NCBI GenBank assembly: GCA_030432295.1
Contig: JAUIHI010000042.1
Coordinates: 1 to 55,699, forward strand
DNA: 55,699 nt
Direction: 5' to 3'
Source: Anaerolineae bacterium
GTDB taxonomy: Bacteria; Chloroflexota; Anaerolineae; Caldilineales; Caldilineaceae
Translations under genes and position numbers: made by a program
The notes under the pieces: model-generated
Seen by the model: the letters and a program-made list of their open reading frames with translations, nothing else
What the model was told of the DNA's origin: nothing
Databases searched by the model: none
In this document: positions 52,299 to 55,699 of the stretch, piece after piece
Layout of the letters: every line of letters starts with the position of its first letter
Numbering within the stretch: the first letter of the stretch is position 1

Positions 52299-52382
52299 AC
52301 ACCCGGAGCCGCGCAGCCTACAGTTTCTCAGTATACGTCGGCTTGGGCCGATTGTCAGATCGGCTTTTTACCCCGGAAAAGC

Positions 52383-52454
52383 AGGGGCACGAGGTGGGGC
52401 AGGGGAGCATTTGCGTTTATAGGCGAAAGTTCAGTTGCTCCACCTCATGCCCCT
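52383..52454. repeat. Long inverted repeat upstream of the molybdenum hydroxylase
   Basis: Arms AGGGGCACGAGGTGGGGCA (52383-52401) and TTGCTCCACCTCATGCCCCT (52435-52454) match at 17 of 19 positions with a 33-base spacer, placed just before the -35 element. A regulatory site or a cruciform are both possible. Confidence 0.6.
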
Positions 52455-52473
52455 ACCCACCCGCAAAAGTGCA

Positions 52474-52503
52474 TTGGTTTCGGTTCGACGGGCGTGGTAT
52501 GAT
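52474..52503 (+). promoter_or_regulatory. Promoter of the molybdenum hydroxylase gene
   Basis: -35 TTGGTT (52474-52479), spacer 18, extended -10 TGG-TATGAT (52495-52503). The leader would be about 90 bases. Confidence 0.55.
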
Positions 52504-52601
52504 GGCTACAATAAGGCGCGCCGTAAAAAACTGTGTGTCAATTCACCCCATCAGCGTCATCCGCGTTCTGTCCTTTTTCACCACACCCGCGAGAAAACCC
52601 C

Positions 52602-55229
52602 ATGCCCACACAATTCCACTACCAGATCAACGGCGACGCGCACCAATTGGCAGTCGATCCCGACCGCAGCTTGCTCAGTCTCCTGCGCGACGAAATCGGG
52701 CTGACCGGCCCCAAATATGGCTGTGGCGACGGCAAGTGCGGAGCCTGCACAGTGCATATCAACGGCGAACCGGTGCAGGCGTGCAGCATCACAGCCAGCG
52801 CATCCGCCCAAAGCCAGATTACGACAGTCGAGGGGCTGGCCCAGGGCGGCAGACTGCACGCGCTTCAGAGTGCCTTTTTGGAGATGGGCGCGCTCCAATG
52901 CGGCTATTGCACCCCCGGAATGCTGATGTCCGCCGCCGCGCTCCTGGCAGAGAATCCCCAGCCCACCACCGCGGAGATCGTCCACACCATGCAGGACAAC
53001 ATCTGCCGCTGCGGGGCCTACCAGCGCATCATCGCCGCCATTCACCGCGCGGCGGCCAAAATGCAGGCAGGCAACGCTACCGAAGAAGAGGCCCCAGCGC
53101 TCCCGGAAGTAGCGCTACACGAAGCGGCTGCACCCGGCGTTGTGGACACCGACGAACCGATCCCTGCCAAGACCGACGAGGGCATCTTTGTGGCCTACCC
53201 CTGCCCGGAACTGGCCGTGGCTCTCTACGGCGAGGATGTCACCCCGCCTGCACCAGAGGAGCGGGCGCTGTCGGATATCGGCCCCTGGCTGCACATCGAC
53301 GGCGAGGGAGCGATCACTGTGGCCGTGGGCAAGGCCGAAGTAGGGCAGAATATCCGCACCTCTCTGGCCCTGATTATAGCCGAGGAGTTGCGGGTTCCGG
53401 CGGAACGGGTGCGGGTGGTGTTGGGCGACACCGCGCTCACCCCCTACGACCGGGGCACATTTGGCAGCCGCACCACACCGGTCACCGGTCCCCAGCTTTG
53501 GCGGGCAGGCGCAACGGCCCGGGAATTGCTGCTGGAACTGGCCGGGGCCAACTGGCGGGTGGATCCCAGCGAACTGAGCCTGGCCGATGGCACTGTCCAC
53601 CACCCGGAAAGTGGGCGCAGCGCCTCTCTGGGCGAGCTGGCCCGGGACCGCAACCTCCTGCGCATCGCCGACGCCAGCCAGCCCATCACCCCGCCCGCCA
53701 ATTGGCAGGTAGCCGGACGATCCCCGGCCAAAGTCAACGGGACCGCCTTTGTCACCGGACGCCACCGCTTCGCCTCGGATATGGCCCTCGACGGTGTGTT
53801 GCACGGCAAAATTCTGCGCCCGCCCGCCTATCAGGCCACGCTGCAAGAGATCGACACAGGCCCAGCCCAGGCATTGCCGGGGGTGACGGTTGTGCAGGAG
53901 GGGGATTTTGTGGGCGTCGTCGCCCCAGACCCCTGGCAGGCCGAGCAGGCGTTGGGAGCCATCCGCACCCGCTGGAAACGCACCCTGCAAGTCTCCCAGC
54001 CCGAACTCTTCGAATATCTCAAAGCCAGCCCCGCCGCAGACGAAGGCAGACACCGGCCCTATCTTTCCGAGGCCGGTTCGGCAGAGGAGGCTCTGGCATC
54101 CGCCCATCTGACCCTCTCCCGCCAGTTCACTGTGGACTACATCGCCCATTCGCCCCTGGAACCCCGAGCCGCCCTAGCCCGCTGGAACGGCGAGCGGCTG
54201 ACGATCTGGACCGGCACATCCCGCCCCTTTGGCGTGCGCACAGAACTGTCCCTGGCTTTCGGCATCCCAGAGGCCCAGGTGCGGGTGATTGTGCCGGACA
54301 CGGGTTCGGGCTACGGCGGCAAACATACGGGGCAGGCAGCCATCGAAGCCGCACGTCTCGCCAAAGCCGTGAGCCAACCGGTCAAACTGGTCTGGACACG
54401 GGAGGAGGAGTTCACCTGGGCCTATCTGCGGCCAGCGGGTCTGATTGAGATCAGCGGCGGGGTGGACGCGGAGGGTCATTTTGTGGGGCTGGATCTGTAC
54501 AACTACAACTCCGGCGCGGCGGGCATCGAGACGCTCTACGACATCCCCAACCGCCACATCGCCTATCAGCCCTGCGACGCGCCCCTCCCCCAGGGCTCCT
54601 ACCGTTCCCTGGCCGCGCCGGCCAACCACTTCGCGCGGGAGACTCTGGCCGATGAACTGGCCCACGAACTGGGCATGGATCCGCTGGAATTCCGACTGCG
54701 CAACCTGACCCACGAGCGTATGCGGGCGGTGTTGACCGGGGCGGCAGACGCCTTTGGTTGGGGCAAGACTCCGCCACCCAACTGCGGCTACGGCATTGCC
54801 GGGGGCGCGGACAAAGATTCCTACATCGCCACCTGTGCCGAAGTCTATGTGAACCCGGAGAGCGGAGAGGTCAAAGTGGTGCGGCTGGTGGCGGCATACG
54901 ATTGCGGCGCAATTATCAACCCGGACAATGTGCGCAATCAGGTGGAGGGGGCGCTGGTACAGGGGCTGGGCGGCGCGCTCTTCGAGAGCATCGGCTTCAC
55001 CAATGGACGTATCGACAACCCCAACTTCGCTGAATATCGAGTTCCCCGCTTCGGCGACGCGCCGCAGATCGAGACGATTCTGCTGGACCGCCGCGACATT
55101 CCCCCGGCTGGTGCAGGGGAAACGCCGATTGTGGCCGTGGCCCCGGCCATCGGCAACGCCATCTTCCAGGCCACCGGCGTGCGGTTGCGCGCCCTGCCTC
55201 TGGCTCCGAATGGGATGCAGCGAGGATAA
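52602..55229 (+). CDS. Fused molybdenum hydroxylase (2Fe-2S plus Moco domains)
   Basis: An 875-residue xanthine-oxidase-family enzyme. The plant-type 2Fe-2S cluster uses Cys41/46/49/61 (CGDGKCGACT), the second cluster Cys100/103/135/137 (CGYCTPGM, CRCG). The Moco-binding part starts near 225 with LHIDGEGAITVAVGKAEVGQ, contains GSGYGGKHTG, and has catalytic Glu840 (AGETPIVAVAPAIGNA). The domain order after the FeS part matches the IorB type (isoquinoline oxidoreductase-like), so this looks like IorA and IorB joined in one chain. No FAD domain or cytochrome is present, so electrons must go to another partner. Substrate unknown. ATG 52602 chosen as the 2Fe-2S domain begins there. Confidence 0.93.
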   Translation: MPTQFHYQINGDAHQLAVDPDRSLLSLLRDEIGLTGPKYGCGDGKCGACTVHINGEPVQACSITASASAQSQITTVEGLAQGGRLHALQSAFLEMGALQCGYCTPGMLMSAAALLAENPQPTTAEIVHTMQDNICRCGAYQRIIAAIHRAAAKMQAGNATEEEAPALPEVALHEAAAPGVVDTDEPIPAKTDEGIFVAYPCPELAVALYGEDVTPPAPEERALSDIGPWLHIDGEGAITVAVGKAEVGQNIRTSLALIIAEELRVPAERVRVVLGDTALTPYDRGTFGSRTTPVTGPQLWRAGATARELLLELAGANWRVDPSELSLADGTVHHPESGRSASLGELARDRNLLRIADASQPITPPANWQVAGRSPAKVNGTAFVTGRHRFASDMALDGVLHGKILRPPAYQATLQEIDTGPAQALPGVTVVQEGDFVGVVAPDPWQAEQALGAIRTRWKRTLQVSQPELFEYLKASPAADEGRHRPYLSEAGSAEEALASAHLTLSRQFTVDYIAHSPLEPRAALARWNGERLTIWTGTSRPFGVRTELSLAFGIPEAQVRVIVPDTGSGYGGKHTGQAAIEAARLAKAVSQPVKLVWTREEEFTWAYLRPAGLIEISGGVDAEGHFVGLDLYNYNSGAAGIETLYDIPNRHIAYQPCDAPLPQGSYRSLAAPANHFARETLADELAHELGMDPLEFRLRNLTHERMRAVLTGAADAFGWGKTPPPNCGYGIAGGADKDSYIATCAEVYVNPESGEVKVVRLVAAYDCGAIINPDNVRNQVEGALVQGLGGALFESIGFTNGRIDNPNFAEYRVPRFGDAPQIETILLDRRDIPPAGAGETPIVAVAPAIGNAIFQATGVRLRALPLAPNGMQRG

Positions 55230-55231
55230 AC

Positions 55232-55293
55232 TTCCCCAGCCAAAAGAAAAGAGCGTCCGCTATGGCGGACGCTCTTTTCTTTTGGCTGGGGAA
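55232..55293. terminator. 29 bp perfect hairpin, bidirectional terminator
   Basis: Arms 55232-55260 and 55265-55293 are perfectly complementary with a 4-base loop. The inner part (GAGCGTCCGC with A/T-rich flanks) is a normal terminator for both the hydroxylase gene (plus) and the tRNA-like sequence (minus). The outer 11 bases on the right are the acceptor end of the tRNA fragment (GGCTGGGGAA), repeated inverted on the left. Confidence 0.88.
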
Positions 55294-55331
55294 CAGGGAT
55301 TTGAACCCCAATCGTCTGATCCAGAATCAGC
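55283..55331 (-). pseudogene. tRNA-Gln(CTG) 3' fragment
   Basis: On the minus strand the anticodon arm CTGAT-TCTGG-ATCAG (anticodon CTG, Gln), a variable loop, the T arm with GGTTCAAATCC, acceptor strand TTCCCCA, discriminator G and encoded CCA are all in place. The 5' half (acceptor TGGGGAA and D arm) is missing upstream, where the sequence turns into unrelated AT-rich DNA. It therefore looks like positions ~27-76 of a tRNA, as left at the distal end of an element integrated into a tRNA gene. A degenerate full tRNA cannot be excluded. Confidence 0.72.
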
Positions 55332-55699
55332 TTGGTGTTTATTTCACGCGCCCAACAAAGTCTTGAAAGGAGATCGCGTGGAAATGCAGGCCGCTTGCTA
55401 TACATGCGCTACTCCAAAAACCAGAGAATCAGGTGGTGGATTTCCCTATCCACTCAGGTACACTTCTGATTCTCTTCTGAATCTTCTATAATTCCAAATT
55501 TGCATGCAGCAGTACAAAAGTGAGTGCCAATATCAGAGACAGACCGCCAACTGATTTCAATATCAGTTGGCGGTGTCAAGTCCTGAAATATGTTGACAGA
55601 GAAATGGTGGATAAAAACAGAATAGAAACGGATAGCAGAGCATCTTTACGCCGGGAAGACGGTGGTTTTGGTGGCAGGCCGACGACGCAGAAAGGCTTG
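55332..55699. other. Right-end region, AT-richer, no gene seen
   Basis: No open frame with coding character is supported. A perfect 12 bp hairpin lies at 55544-55573 (CCGCCAACTGAT / ATCAGTTGGCGG, loop TTCAAT). If the tRNA fragment marks an attachment site, this stretch would be the first 370 bases of an integrated element extending beyond the window. Confidence 0.45.

Larger units (their letters stand above)
52204..52601. other. Divergent control region between GH32 and the molybdenum hydroxylase
   Basis: A 398-base non-coding region. It holds two inverted repeats (52269-52298 and 52383-52454) and a promoter for the plus-strand gene (52474-52503). No regulator gene is adjacent. Confidence 0.55.

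Noticed and set aside
55201-55331. Circularly permuted tRNA (5' half placed after the 3' half)
   Set aside because: TGGGGAA does follow the fragment on the minus strand, but no D arm or anticodon 5' arm follows it, so a permuted tRNA cannot be formed.
54938-55491. Open frames across the tRNA-like region giving GFEP/GIRTP-type peptides
   Set aside because: Such peptides are the antisense reading of a tRNA T arm and are not real proteins.

Overview
The window reads as a chromosomal stretch of a GC-rich, free-living bacterium. I infer Chloroflexota (Anaerolineae/Caldilineae-like) from the mix of genes: very large secreted S8 peptidases with CHRD, PKD and ZU5-like modules, a type 2 isopentenyl-diphosphate isomerase beside a polyprenyl synthase, a TroA-type metal ABC operon followed by feo genes, and very many palindromic intergenic repeats. 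No rRNA gene is present and the only tRNA-like sequence is a fragment, so the phylum is an inference.

Layout. 1-2.8 kb: a NACHT NTPase with a nearly homogenised leucine-rich-repeat array (possible immune-type receptor). 3.2-7.0 kb: housekeeping genes hpf, comF, a Flp-like pilin, a NarL-type response regulator and a C4 zinc-ribbon coiled-coil protein. 7.2-16.1 kb: two large secreted subtilisin-like peptidases and an unknown protein. 16.2-27.6 kb: a metal-homeostasis block consisting of an MntR-like repressor, a TroA-type ABC importer (substrate-binding protein, ATPase, two permeases), a membrane-anchored MntR/FeoA fusion, a FeoB split into two genes, a Zn/Cd-type P1B ATPase and a tiny membrane protein. 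27.7-34.6 kb: a glycosyltransferase, a HAD hydrolase and a five-PAS hybrid histidine kinase. 34.5-40.3 kb: isoprenoid genes, a large membrane glycosyltransferase-like protein and a methyltransferase. 40.5-45.3 kb: two toxin-antitoxin-like pairs, an unknown membrane-anchored protein, trmB and thrC. 45.6-46.4 kb: an AT-rich membrane gene that looks foreign. 46.5-55.2 kb: accessory catabolism (nitroreductase, enolase-superfamily enzyme, MFS exporter, small monooxygenase, GH32 fructosidase, fused molybdenum hydroxylase). 55.2-55.7 kb: a 29-bp perfect hairpin abutting a tRNA-Gln 3' fragment, possibly the boundary of an integrated element lying to the right.

How the genes work together. The clearest system is the metal block. 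MntR has a full Mn-type ligand set. An identical inverted repeat, TTTTAG-N6-CTAAA, overlaps both its own promoter/start codon and the promoter region of the importer operon, so an autoregulated Mn (or Zn/Fe) uptake regulon is well supported. Unusually, both permeases carry C-terminal winged-helix-like domains, and the next gene is a DtxR/MntR fold with all metal ligands tethered to the membrane and fused to FeoA, directly before a split feoB. Metal sensing therefore appears to be built into the transport machinery.

The second theme is repeats. At least eight families of short palindromic or low-complexity elements occur. Several have entered coding sequence in frame: in the NACHT gene, three times in the membrane glycosyltransferase-like gene, and at the termini of trmB, the MFS gene and the GH32 gene.
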